A DNA stretch of 64,000 nt, taken from positions 49,122,322 to 49,186,321 of the forward strand of contig OX392528.1 of NCBI GenBank assembly GCA_947623455.1, written 5' to 3'. Shown here in pieces: positions 35,801 to 47,238 of the stretch; position 1 is the stretch's first letter, and the number at the start of each line of letters is the position of its first letter. The position numbers and the translations under genes were made by a program. Source of the stretch: Mimachlamys varia (Eukaryota; Mollusca; Bivalvia; Pectinida; Pectinidae). Below the pieces are notes generated by a model that was given only the letters and a program-made list of their open reading frames with translations, made no database searches and had not been told where the DNA came from.

Positions 35801-38800
35801 CTACTTTAGGCTGGTATTTAGAGACAAATGTTGGTAACCAGAATACTATCTACTTTAGGCTGGTATCGAGAGACAGATGTTGGTAACCAGAATAGTATCT
35901 ACTTTAGGCTGGTATTGAGAGACAGATGTTGGTAACCAGAATACTATCTACTTTAGAGACAGATGTTGGTAACCAAAATATTATCTACTTTAGGCTGGTA
36001 TCGAGAGACAGATGTTGGTAACCAGAATAGTATCTACTTTAGGATGGTATCGAGAGACAGATGTTGGTAACCAGAACATTATCTACTTTAGGCTGGTATC
36101 GAGAGACAGATGTTGGTAACCAGAATATTATCTACTTTAGGCTGGTATTGAGAGACAGATGTTGGTAACCAGAATAGTATCTACTTTAGGCTGGTATCGA
36201 GAGACAGATGTTGGTAACCAGAATATTATCTACTTTAGGCTGGTATTGAGAGACAGATGTTGGTAACCAGAATATTATTTACTTTAAGCTGGTATTGAGA
36301 GACAGATGTTGGTAACCAGAATATCATCTACTTTAGGCTGGTATTGAGAGACAGATGTTGGTAACCAGAATATTATCTACTTTAGGCTGGTATTGAGAGA
36401 CAGATGTTGGTAACCAGAATATTATCTACTTTAGGCTGGTATTGAGAGACAGATGTTGGTAACCAGAACATTATCTACTTTAGGCTGGTATTGAGAGACA
36501 GATGTTGGTAACATGACTATTTTCTACTTTAGGCTGGTATTTAGAGACAGATGTTGGGAACCAGAATATTATCTACTTTAGGCTGGTATTGAGAGACAGA
36601 TGTTGGTAACCAGACTATTATCTACTTTAGGCTGGTATTTAGAGACAGATGTTGGTAACCAGAATATTATCTTCTTTAGGCTGGTATTGAGAGACAGATG
36701 TTGGTAACCAGAATATTATCTACTTTAGGCTGGTATTTAGAGACAGATGTTGGTAACCAGAATATTATCTACTTTAGGCTGCTATTGAGAGACAGATGTT
36801 GGTTAACAGAATATTATCTACTTTAGGCTGGTATTGAGAGACAGATGTTGGTAACCAGAATATTATCTACTTTAGGCTGGTATTGAGAGACAGATGTTGG
36901 TAACCAGAATATTATCTACTTTAGGCTGGTATTGAGAGACAGATGTTGGTAACCAGAATATTATCTACTTTAGGCTGGTATTTAGAGACAGATGTTGGTA
37001 ACCAGAATATTATCTACTTTAGGCTGGTATTTAGAGACAGATGTTGGTAACCAGAATATTATCTACTTTAGTCTGGTATTGAGAGACAGATGTTGGTAAC
37101 CATAATATTATCTACTTTAGGCTGGTATTTAGAGACAGATGTTGGTAACCAGAATATTATCTACTTTAGTCTGGTATTGAGAGACAGATGTAGGTAACCA
37201 GAACATTTTCTTCTTTAGGCTGGTATTGAGAGACAGATGTTGGTAACCAGAATATTATCTACTTTAGGCTGGTATTGAGAGACAGGTGTTGGTAACCAGA
37301 ATATTATCTACTTTAGGCTGGTATTTAGAGACAGATGTTGGTAACCAGAATATTATCTACTTTAGGCTGGTATTGAGAGACAGATGTAGGTAACCAGAAC
37401 ATTATCTACTTTAGGCTGGTATTTAGAGACAGATGTTGGTAACCAGAACACTATCTACTTTAGGCTGGTATTGAGAGACAGATGTTGGTAACCAGAATAT
37501 CATCTACTTTAGGCTGGTATTGAGAGACAGATGTTGGTAACCAGAATATTATCTACTTTAGGCTGGTATTGAGAGACAGATGTTGGTAACCAGAATATTA
37601 TCTACTTTAGGCTGGTATTGAGAGACAGATGTTGGTAACCAGAACATTATCTACTTTAGGCTGGTATTGAGAGACAGATGTTGGTAACATGACTATTTTC
37701 TGCTTTAGGCTGGTATTTAGAGACAGATGTTGGGAACCAGAATATTATCTACTTTAGGCTGGTATTTAGAGACAGATGTTGGTAACCAGACTATTATCTA
37801 CTTTAGGCTGGTATTTAGAGACAGATGTTGGTAACCAGAATATTATCTTCTTTAGGCTGGTATTGAGAGACAGATGTTGGTAACCAGAATATTATCTACT
37901 TTAGGCTGGTATTTAGAGACAGATGTTGGTAACCAGAATATTATCTACTTTAGGCTGCTATTGAGAGACAGATGTTGGTTACCAGAATATTATCTACTTT
38001 AGGCTGGTATTGAGAGACAGATGTTGGTAACCAGAATATTATCTACTTTAGGCTGGTATTGAGAGACAGATGTTGGTAACCAGAATATTATCTACTTTAG
38101 GCTGGTATTGAGAGACAGATGTTGGTAACCAGAATATTATCTACTTTAGGCTGGTATTTAGAGACAGATGTTGGTAACCAGAATATTATCTACTTTAGGC
38201 TGGTATTTAGAGACAGATGTTGGTAACCAGAATATTATCTACTTTAGTCTGGTATTGAGAGACAGATGTTGGTAACCATAATATTATCTACTTTAGGCTG
38301 GTATTTAGAGACAGATGTTGGTAACCAGAATATTATCTACTTTAGTCTGGTATTGAGAGACAGATGTAGGTAACCAGAACATTTTCTACTTTAGGCTGGT
38401 ATTGAGAGACAGATGTTGGTAACCAGAATATTATCTACTTTAGGCTGGTATTGAGAGACAGGTGTTGGTAACCAGAATATTATCTACTTTAGGCTGGTAT
38501 TTAGAGACAGATGTTGGTAACCAGAATATTATCTACTTTAGGCTGGTATTGAGAGACAGATGTAGGTAACCAGAACATTATCTACTTTAGGCTGGTATTT
38601 AGAGACAGATGTTGGTAACCAGAACACTATCTACTTTAGGCTGGTATTGAGAGACAGATGTTGGTAACCAGAATATTATCTACTTTAGGCTGGTATTTAG
38701 AGACAGATGTTGGTAACCAGAATATTATCTACTTTAGGCTGGTATTTAGAGACAGATGAAGGTAACCAGAACATTATCTACTTTAGGCTGGTATTTAGAG

Positions 38801-41800
38801 ACAGATGTTGGTAACCAGAACATTATCTACTTTAGGCTGGTATTGAGAGACAGATGTTGGTAACCAGAATATTTATCTACTTTAGGCTGGTATTGAGAGA
38901 CAGATGTTGGTAACCAGAATATTATCTACTTTAGGCTGGTATTTAGAGACAGATGTTGGGAACCAGAATATTATCTACATTAGGCTTGTATTGAGAGACA
39001 GATGTTGGGAACCAGAATATTATCTACTTTAGGCTGGTATTGAGAGACAGATGTTGGGAACCAGAACATTATCTACTTTAGGCTGGTATTGAGAGACAGA
39101 TGTTGGGAACCAGAACATTATCTACTTTAGGCTGGTATTGAGAGACAGATGTTGGTAACTAGAATATTATCTACTTTAGGCTGGTATTGAGAGACAGATG
39201 TTGGTAACCAGAATATTATCTACTTTAGGCTGGTATTTAGAGACAGATGTTGGTAACCAGAATATTATCTACTTTAGGCTGGTATTGAGAGACAGATGTT
39301 GGTAACCAGAATATTATCTACTTTAGGCTGGTATTGAGAGACAGATGTTGGTAACCAGAATATTATCTACTTTAGGCTGGTATTTAGAGACAGATGTTGG
39401 TAACCAGAATATTATCTACTTTAGGTAGGTATTTAGAGACAGATGTTGGTTACCATAATATTATTTACTTTAGGCTGGTATTGAGAGACAGATGTTGGTA
39501 ACCAGAATAATATCTACTTTAGGCTGGTATTGAGAGACAGATGTTGGTAACCAGAATATTATCTACTTTAGGCTGGTATTTAGAGACAGATGTTGGTAAC
39601 CAGAATATTATCTACTTTAGGCTGGTATTTAGAGACAGATGTTGGTAACCAGAATATTATCTACTTTAGGCTGGTATTTAGAGACAGATGTTGGTAACCA
39701 GAATATTATCTACTTTAGGTAGGTATTTAGAGACAGATGTTGGTTACCATAATATTATTTACTTTAGGCTGGTATTGAGAGACAGATGTTGGTAACCAGA
39801 ATATTATCTACTTTAGGCTGGTATTGAGAGACAGATGTTGGTAACCAGAACATTATCTACTTTAGGCTGGTATTTAAAGACAGATGTTGGTAACCAGAAT
39901 AGTATCTACTTTAAGCTGGTATTTAGAGACAGATGTTGGTAACCATAATATTATCTACTTTAGGCTGGTATTTAGAGACAGATGTTGGTAACCAGAATAT
40001 TATCTACTTTAGGCTGGTATTTAGAGACAGATGTTGGTAACCAGAATATTATCTACTTTAGACTGGTATTTAGAGACAGATGTTGGGAACCAGAATATTA
40101 TCTACACTAGGCTTGTATTGAGAGACAGATGTTGGGAACCAGAATATTATCAACTTTAGGCTGGTATTGAGAGACAGATGTTGGGAACCAGAACATTATC
40201 TACTTTAGGCTGGTATTGAGAGACAGATGTTGGGAACCAGAACATTATCTACTTTAGGCTGGTATTGAGAGACAGATGTTGGTAACTAGAATATTATCTA
40301 CTTTAGGCTGGTATTGAGAGACAGATGTTGGTAACCAGATTATTATCTACTTTAGGCTGGTATTGAGAGACAGATGTTGGTAACCAGAATATTATCTACT
40401 TTAGGCTGGTATTTAGAGACAGATGTTGGTAACCAGAATATTATCTACTTTAGGCTGGTATTGAGAGACAGATGTTGGTAACCAGAATATTTATCTACTT
40501 TAGGCTGGTATTGAGAGACAGATGTTGGTAACCAGAATATTATCTACTTTAGGCTGGTATTTAGAGACAGATGTTGGGAACCAGAATATTATCTACATTA
40601 GGCTTGTATTGAGAGACAGATGTTGGGAACCAGAATATTATCAACTTTAGGCTGGTATTGAGAGACAGATGTTGGGAACCAGAACATTATCTACTTTAGA
40701 CTGTTATTGAGAGACAGATGTTGGGAACCAGAACATTATCTACTTTAGGCTGGTATTGAGAGACAGATGTTGGTAACTAGAATATTATCTACTTTAGGCT
40801 GGTATTGAGAGACAGATGTTGGTAACCAGAATATTATCTACTTTAGGCTGGTATTTACAGACAGATGTTGGTAACCAGAATATTATCTACTTTAGGCTGG
40901 TGTTTAGAGACAGATGTTGGTAACCAGAATACTATCTACTTTAGGATGGTATCGAGAGACAGATGTTGGTAACCAGAACATTATCTACTTTAGGCTGGTA
41001 TCGAGAGACAGATGTTGGTAACCAGAATATTATCTACTTTAGGCTGGTATTGAGAGACAGATGTTGGTAACCAGAATAGTATCTACTTTAGGCTGGTATC
41101 GAGAGACAGATGTTGGTAACCAGAATATTATCTACTTTAGGCTGGTATTGAGAGACAGATGTTGGTAACCAGAATATTATTTACTTTAAGCTGGTATTGA
41201 GAGACAGATGTTGGTAACCAGAATATCATCTACTTTAGGCTGGTATTGAGAGACAGATGTTGGTAACCAGAATATTATCTACTTTAGGCTGGTATTGAGA
41301 GACAGATGTTGGTAACCAGAATATTATCTACTTTAGGCTGGTATTGAGAGACAGATGTTGGTAACCAGAACATTATCTACTTTAGGCTGGTATTGAGAGA
41401 CAGATGTTGGTAACATGACTATTTTCTGCTTTAGGCTGGTATTTAGAGACAGATGTTGGGAACCAGAATATTATCTACTTTAGGCTGGTATTGAGAGACA
41501 GATGTTGGTAACCAGACTATTATCTACTTTAGGCTGGTATTTAGAGACAGATGTTGGTAACCAGAATATTATCTTCTTTAGGCTGGTATTGAGAGACAGA
41601 TGTTGGTAACCAGAATATTATCTACTTTAGGCTGGTATTGAGAGACAGATGTTGGTAACCAGAATATTATCTACTTTAGGTAGGTATTTAGAGACAGATG
41701 TTGGTAACCAGAATATTATCTACTTTAGGCTGGTATTTAGAGACAGATGTTGGTAACCAGAATATTATCTACTTTAGTCTGGTATTGAGTGACAGATGTT

Positions 41801-44800
41801 GGTAACCATAATATTATCTACTTTAGGCTGGTATTTAGAGACAGATGTTGGTAACCAGAATATTATCTACTTTAGTCTGGTATTGAGAGACAGATGTAGG
41901 TAACCAGAACATTTTCTACTTTAGGCTGGTATTGAGAGACAGATGCTGGTAACCAGACTATTATCTACTTTAGGCTGGTATTGAGAGACAGATGTTGGTA
42001 ACCAGAATATTATCTACTTTAGGCTGGTATTTAGAGACAGATGTTGGTAACCAGAATATTATCTACTTTAGGCTGGTATTGAGAGACAGATGTAGGTAAC
42101 CAGAACATTATCTACTTTAGGCTGGTATTTAGAGACAGATGTTGGTAACCAGAACACTATCTACTTTAGGCTGGTATTGAGAGACAGATGTTGGTAACCA
42201 GAATATTATCTACTTTAGGCTGGTATTTAGAGACAGATGTTGGTAACCAGAATATTATCTACTTTAGGCTGGTATTTAGAGACAGATGAAGGTAACCAGA
42301 ACATTATCTACTTTAGGCTGGTATTTAGAGACAGATGTTGGTAACCAGAACATTATCTACTTTAGGCTGGTTTTGAGAGACAGATGTTGGTAACCAGAAT
42401 ATTTATCTACTTTAGGCTGGTATTGAGAGACAGATGTTGGTAACCAGAATATTATCTACTTTAGGCTGGTATTTAGAGACAGATGTTGGGAACCAGAATA
42501 TTATCTACACTAGGCTTGTATTGAGAGACAGATGTTGGTAACCAGAATATTATCAACTTTAGGCTGGTATTGAGAGACAGATGTTGGGAACCAGAACATT
42601 ATCTACTTTAGGCTGGTATTGAGAGACAGATGTTGGGAACCAGAACATTATCTACTTTAGGCTGGTATTGAGAGACAGATGTTGGTAACTAGAATATTAT
42701 CTACTTTAGGCTGGTATTGAGAGACAGATGTTGGTAACCAGATTATTATCTACTTTAGGCTGGTATTGAGAGACAGATGTTGGTAACCAGAATATTATCT
42801 ACTTTAGGCTGGTATTTAGAGACAGATGTTGGTAACCAGAATATTATCTACTTTAGGCTGGTATTGAGAGACAGATGTTGGTAACCAGAATATTTATCTA
42901 CTTTAGGCTGGTATTGAGAGACAGATGGTGGTAACCAGAATATTATCTACTTTAGGCTGGTATTTAGAGACAGATGTTGGGAACCACAATATTATCTACA
43001 TTAGGCTTGTATTGAGAGACAGATGTTGGGAACCAGAATATTATCAACTTTAGGCTGGTATTGAGAGACAGATGTTGGGAACCAGAACATTATCTACTTT
43101 AGGCTGGTATTGAGAGACAGATGTTGGGAACCAGAACATTATCTACTTTAGGCTGGTATTGAGAGACAGATGTTGGTAAATAGAATATTATCTACTTTAG
43201 GCTGGTATTGAGAGACAGATGTTGGTAACCAGAATATTATCTACTTTAGGCTGGTATTGAGAGACAGATGTTGGTAACCAGAATATTATCTACTTTAGGC
43301 TGGTATTTAGAGACAGATGTTGGTAACCAGAATATTATCTACTTTAGGCTGGTATTGAGAGACAGATGTTGGTAACCAGAATATTATCTACTTTAGGCTG
43401 GTATTTAGAGACAGATGTTGGTAACGAGAATATTATCTACTTTAGGCTGGTATTTAGAGACAGATGTTGGTAACCAGAATATTATCTACTTTAGGCTGGT
43501 ATTTAGAGACAGATGTTGGTAACCAGAATATTATCTACTTTAGGTAGGTATTTAGAGACAGATGTTGGTTACCATAATATTATTTACTTTAGGCTGGTAT
43601 TGAGAGACAGATGTTGGTAACCAGAATATTATCTACTTTAGGCTGGTATTGAGAGACAGATGTTGGTAACCAGAACATTATCTACTTTAGGCTGGTATTT
43701 AAAGACAGATGTTGGTAACCAGAATAGTATCTACTTTAAGCTGGTATTTAGAGACAGATGTTGGTAACCATAATATTATCTACTTTAGGCTGGTATTTAG
43801 AGACAGATGTTGGTAACCAGAATATTATCTACTTTAGGCTGGTATTTAGAGACAGATGTTGGTAACCAGAATATTATCTACTTTAGGCTGGTATTGAGAG
43901 ACAGATGTTGGTAACCAGAATATTATTTACTTAAGGCTGGTATTTAGAGACATATGTTGGGAACCAGAATATTATCTACTTTAGGCTGGTATTGAGAGAC
44001 AGATGTTGGTAACCAGAATATTATCTACTTTAGGCTGGTATTTAGAGACAGATGTTGGTAACCAGAATATTATCTACTTTAGGCTGGTATTGAGAGACAG
44101 ATGTAGGTAACCAGAACATTATCTACTTTAGGCTGGTATTGAGAGACAGATGTTGGTAACCAGAACATTATCTACTTTAGGCTGGTATTGAGAGACAGAT
44201 GTTGGTAACCAGAATATTATCTACTTTAGGCTGGTATTTAGAGACAGATGTTGGTAACCAGAATATTATCTACTTTAGGCTGGTATTGAGAGACAGATGT
44301 AGGTAACCAGAACATTATCTACTTTAGGCTGGTATTTAGAGACAGATGTTGGTAACCAGAACATTATCTTATTTAGGCTGGTATTGAGAGACAGATGTTG
44401 GTAACCAGAATATTATCTACTTTAGGCTGGTATTTAGAGACAGATGTTGGTAACCAGAATATTATCTACTTTAGGCTGGTATTTAGAGACAGATGTAGGT
44501 AACCAAAACATTATCTACTTTAGGCTGGTATTTAGAGACAGATGTTGGTAACCAGAAAATTATCTACTTTAGGCTGGTATTGAGAGACAGATGTTGGTAA
44601 CCAGAATATTATCTACTTTAGGCTGGTATTTAGAGACAGATGTTGGTAACCAGAATATTATATACTTTAGGCTGGTATTTAGAGACAGATGTTGGTAACC
44701 AGAATATTATCTACTTTTGGCTGGTATTTAGAGACAGATGTTGGTAACCAGAACATTATCTACTTTAGGCTGGTATTGAGAGACAGATGTTGGGAACCAG

Positions 44801-47238
44801 AATATTATCTACTTTAGGCTGGTATTTAGAGACAGATGTTGGTAACCAGAATATTATCTACATTAGGCTTGTATTGAGAGACAGATGTTGGGAACCAGAA
44901 TATTATCTACTTTAGGCTGGTATTGAGAGACAGATGTTGGGAACCAGAACATTATCTACTTTAGGCTGGTATTGAGAGACAGATGTTGGTAACCAGAATA
45001 TTATCTACTTTAGGCTGGTATTGAGAGACATATGTTGGGAACCAGAACAATATCTACTTTAGGCTGGTATTGAGGGACAGATGTTGGGAACCAGAATATT
45101 ATCTACTTGAGGCTGGTATTGAGAGACAGATGTTGGGAACCAGAATATTATCTACTTGAGGCTGTCATTGAGAGACAGATGTTGGTAACCAGAACATTAT
45201 CTACTTTAGGCTGGTATTTAGAGACAGATGTTGGTAACCAGAATATTATCTACTTTAGGCTGGTATTGAGAGACAGATGTTGGTAACCAGAATATTATCT
45301 ACTTTAGGCTGGTATTTAGAGACAGATGTTGGTAACCAGAATATTATCTACTTTAGGCTGGTATTGAGAGACAGATGTTGGTAACCAGAACATTATCTAC
45401 TTTAGGCTGGTATTGAGAGACAAATGTTGGTAACCAGAATATTATCTACTTTAGGCTGGTATCGAGAGACATATGTTGGTTATTGCGTTGGAGCCGGAAG
45501 CTGCGTCAATCTACACGAAAGAGCAACTGTCACAGCGGAAAGTCGATAAAGACGGCACTGCTTTTTTGGCGCCTTATGATCCGGGAACAAAGTATATGGT
45601 TGTGGATTTAGGAGGTATTTCAACATATCATATCTGTTTTAATCGCAATGTAAAGAGTCTATGTCTTCAAAACACTGTGTAATGTTAGACAATGTATAAT
45701 GAATAGTTTAATGCAGTACAACCAATACGTGTTTTAAGTGCGGATTCGATGACTAGTGCGAAGTTTACTCCGTCATCTTCATGTACGCAAATGTGTAAAA
45801 AGAATTGTCGATGATTTGGCTACCCTTTAATTATTATAAGCGTACGACATACCGATCGCGAAATGACTTTGTTTGATAATTGGTCAAAGATGTTCTATCT
45901 TTTTATATTGATAGCAAGCTGTTTATTTTTGGTATTTGTTTTTTTTTTTTTTTGTCTAGACCGAAATTAATTGGGAACAAATTGTTTGGCGGAAAACTTA
46001 TATGTTACTTCTTTGGGCACTCAAATCCAATATAAGATTTTATAATGTAGCATATTTTAAGAACATTATCGTCATGTTTACGTTCTTATTTTCTTTCTTT
46101 CATCCATATTTATTATATCATGATTGTCTAATTATTTCATTATTGAGTCGTTTTTTCAGGTGGTACTGTCGACATAACGATAAGGCAGGTTCTAGAAGAC
46201 AGGACGCTTAGAGAGGTTCACCAGGCAACCGGTGGACCATGGGGAGGAATGGTAGTCAACGCCAATTTCCTGGAGTTTATCTCTGACCTTGTCGGTGAAA
46301 ATGTTCTTTCAGAACTACGTCTGAAACACAAGGCCGATTATCTGGAGCTAGAACGGTCAATCGAAACCAAGAAGCGTCATTTAGAAGGTGATAAACGCGG
46401 CAGGATAATGATACCATTACCAGCAGCTTTGATGGAATTGTATGAAGAATTAAACAACGGCGCTAAACTTACCAACAAAGTAACATTCGAGTCCAATCAT
46501 GCAGGAAAAGTAGACATTCAAAGAGGTCATTTACGCATAAATAAGGAACTTGTGGCTGAATTTTTCAAACCAGTCGTTGAGAACATTGTCAAGCACCTAC
46601 GGGAGGATCTTTTGACACTACCTGAGGCATCAGATGTAGTTGATATAATTTTAGTGGGAGGTTTTGCAGATTGTAGCATTGTTACAGATAAAATAACTCA
46701 AAGTTTCCCCCAGAAACGCGTGGTCGTCCCGGAAGAAGCGGGACTTGCCGTACTTAAAGGCGCCGTGCTTTATGGCCAGGATCCCAGTGTTGTTAAAGAA
46801 CGCATTTCAAAATACACGTACGGTACAAGATCGTACAGGCACTTCCTTGAAGGATTTGACGCCAAAGAAAAAGAAACATTCATTGAAGGACAAAAATACT
46901 GTGGCGACTGCTTCGGTAAAATAGCCGAAGTTGGGACGTCCTACATGCTTGGAGCAGGCCAGGATATTGAGCTCAGTCCCGTCCGCGGAGAACTTACGAA
47001 AATGTGTGTAGATATTTACAAATCTACGGACAGGAACCCTGTCTACGTGACGGATAAAGGATGTTCCTACCTCGGCCGTATAAACGTGGACATGCCTGAT
47101 ACGTCCCTGGGAAAGGATAGATGTGCAAAAGTCAGGATAACGTTCGGTGACACGGAACTCGTCTGTGAAGGGATTGACGAAAGTACCGGAAAATGTAGTA
47201 AACGGGAGGTGATTGACACACTGAGCAGCCAGACCTAA
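23716..47238 (+). CDS. HSPA12: HSPA12-like Hsp70-superfamily protein, five coding exons, complete
   Basis: Joining 23716-23816, 25617-25926, 28235-28453, 45455-45614 and 46160-47238 gives 1869 bases: 622 residues and TAA, every junction GT-AG and in phase. An acidic N-tail (about 1-39) is followed by the ATPase motifs: phosphate-1 VVAAIDFGTTFSGVAYSF (42-59), WVITMPAIWGDSAKQFMREA, LVIALEPEAASIY, phosphate-2 VVDLGGGTVDITI (259-271), adenosine-motif IILVGGFADC (426-435) and LKGAVLYGQDP. The order, and the lack of a normal Hsp70 substrate domain and EEVD tail, identify the HSPA12 group (human members about 680 residues). The family is expanded in bivalves and linked there to stress and immune responses; client proteins are unknown. 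The odd feature is intron 3 (17,001 bases), built from copies of its own acceptor. An AATAAA lies at 47630-47635. Confidence 0.92.
23964..24544. mobile_element. 581-bp foldback element in HSPA12-like intron 1
   Basis: Outer ends 'aggcgggtgcgagagtcag' (23966) and 'ctgactctcgcacccgcct' pair perfectly. Nearly the whole element folds back, with arms of about 280 bases, including 'ctgtttgaaaatggccgc' against 'gcggccattttcaaacag' near the centre. No protein is encoded. It is probably a foldback-type MITE. Confidence 0.8.
25617..25926 (+). CDS. HSPA12: HSPA12-like coding exon 2 (phosphate-1 motif)
   Basis: Acceptor 'gtttgcctttttag' ends at 25616; donor GTAAGG at 25927. Encodes residues 34 (part) to 137, with IDFGTTFSG at 46-54 and 'KTPTCLLLN' and 'YFKNFKMILH', which align with HSPA12 'KTPTTILLT' and 'YLEKFKMKLH'. 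Reading straight through from an upstream ATG at 25483 is possible but would translate intron. Confidence 0.9.
26116..26720. repeat. Dispersed repeat in HSPA12-like intron 2
   Basis: Starts 'agggccccgcatcgagagat' and 'gtccgtccgtccgtctgtcc', and ends near 'ggggccctttctgatgtat'. The gtccg run and palindromic GGGCCCC-like ends suggest a non-autonomous element common in bivalve DNA. Boundaries approximate. Confidence 0.5.
26757..26900 (+). repeat. Dispersed repeat ('tttacatggcgggt' family), internally deleted
   Basis: Shares 'ttggatgtgac', 'tttacatggcgggt', 'ccatgtaaatctttcc' and 'agtttaatcgattttgagtt' with 52396-52590, but lacks the central 'gatgaagcagaagacgatt' part. Confidence 0.65.
27618..27772. 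other. 155-bp near-perfect palindrome in HSPA12-like intron 2
   Basis: 'aaggattaacctttgatttt' (27618) pairs with 'aaaatcaaaggttaatcctt' (to 27772), and the stem continues with few mismatches to a central 'aaacgcttcgcgttt'. It may be the remnant of a foldback element. It should cruciform or fold strongly in the pre-mRNA. Confidence 0.8.
28235..28453 (+). CDS. HSPA12: HSPA12-like coding exon 3
   Basis: Acceptor 'attctatttag' ends at 28234; donor GTAATT at 28454. Seventy-three codons, phase 0 at both ends, residues 138-210, including VRWVITMPAIWGDSAKQFM (family 'VRWVITVPAIWKQPAKQFM'). It ends EAAEQ; exon 4 continues AGIERHML. Confidence 0.92.
28503..45454 (+). repeat. 17-kb minisatellite of ~346 copies of the exon 4 splice acceptor (49-bp unit)
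   Basis: The unit is 49 bases: 'aaccagaatattatctacttt' type intron sequence ending in ag, then GCTGGTATTGAGAGACAG and ATGTTGGT. The last 23 bases before exon 4 and the first 26 bases of exon 4 (45455-45480, GCTGGTATCGAGAGACAT...) match it with about two changes, so the unit is a copy of the real 3' splice junction. Variants include TATTGAG/TATTTAG, gtaacc/ggaacc, gaatatt/gaacatt, and a 40-base unit lacking 'ggctggtatt'. Multi-unit blocks are themselves duplicated (38-unit and 24-unit periods). The edge copy at 28515 has the same 'gacatatgttgg' as the true exon. The array fills essentially all of intron 3. It is not a CRISPR array: there are no unique spacers. Confidence 0.95.
45455..45614 (+). 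CDS. HSPA12: HSPA12-like coding exon 4 (edge of the array)
   Basis: Acceptor 'tctactttag' at the end of the last array unit. 160 bases, residues 211-263 plus one base of Gly264, donor GTATTT at 45615. Begins AGIERHMLVIALEPEAASIY (family 'AGL...LIIALEPEAASIY') and ends in the first half of the phosphate-2 loop, VVDLG. It differs from array units in having GTTATT where they have GTAACC. Confidence 0.92.
46160..47238 (+). CDS. HSPA12: HSPA12-like coding exon 5 (last)
   Basis: Acceptor 'gagtcgttttttcag' ends at 46159. The first two bases complete Gly264, then GTVDITIRQV and 358 residues in all to TAA at 47236-47238. Contains HQATGGPWGG (family 'YKATGGPYGS'), IILVGGFADC, LKGAVLYGQDP and the C-terminal 'ITFGDTELVCEGID' (family 'MQFGDTEIKATAID'), so the C-terminus is complete. 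Confidence 0.93.

Noticed and set aside
28503..45454. CRISPR-like regular array
   Set aside because: Units are contiguous copies without unique spacers, in a eukaryotic intron; it is a minisatellite.
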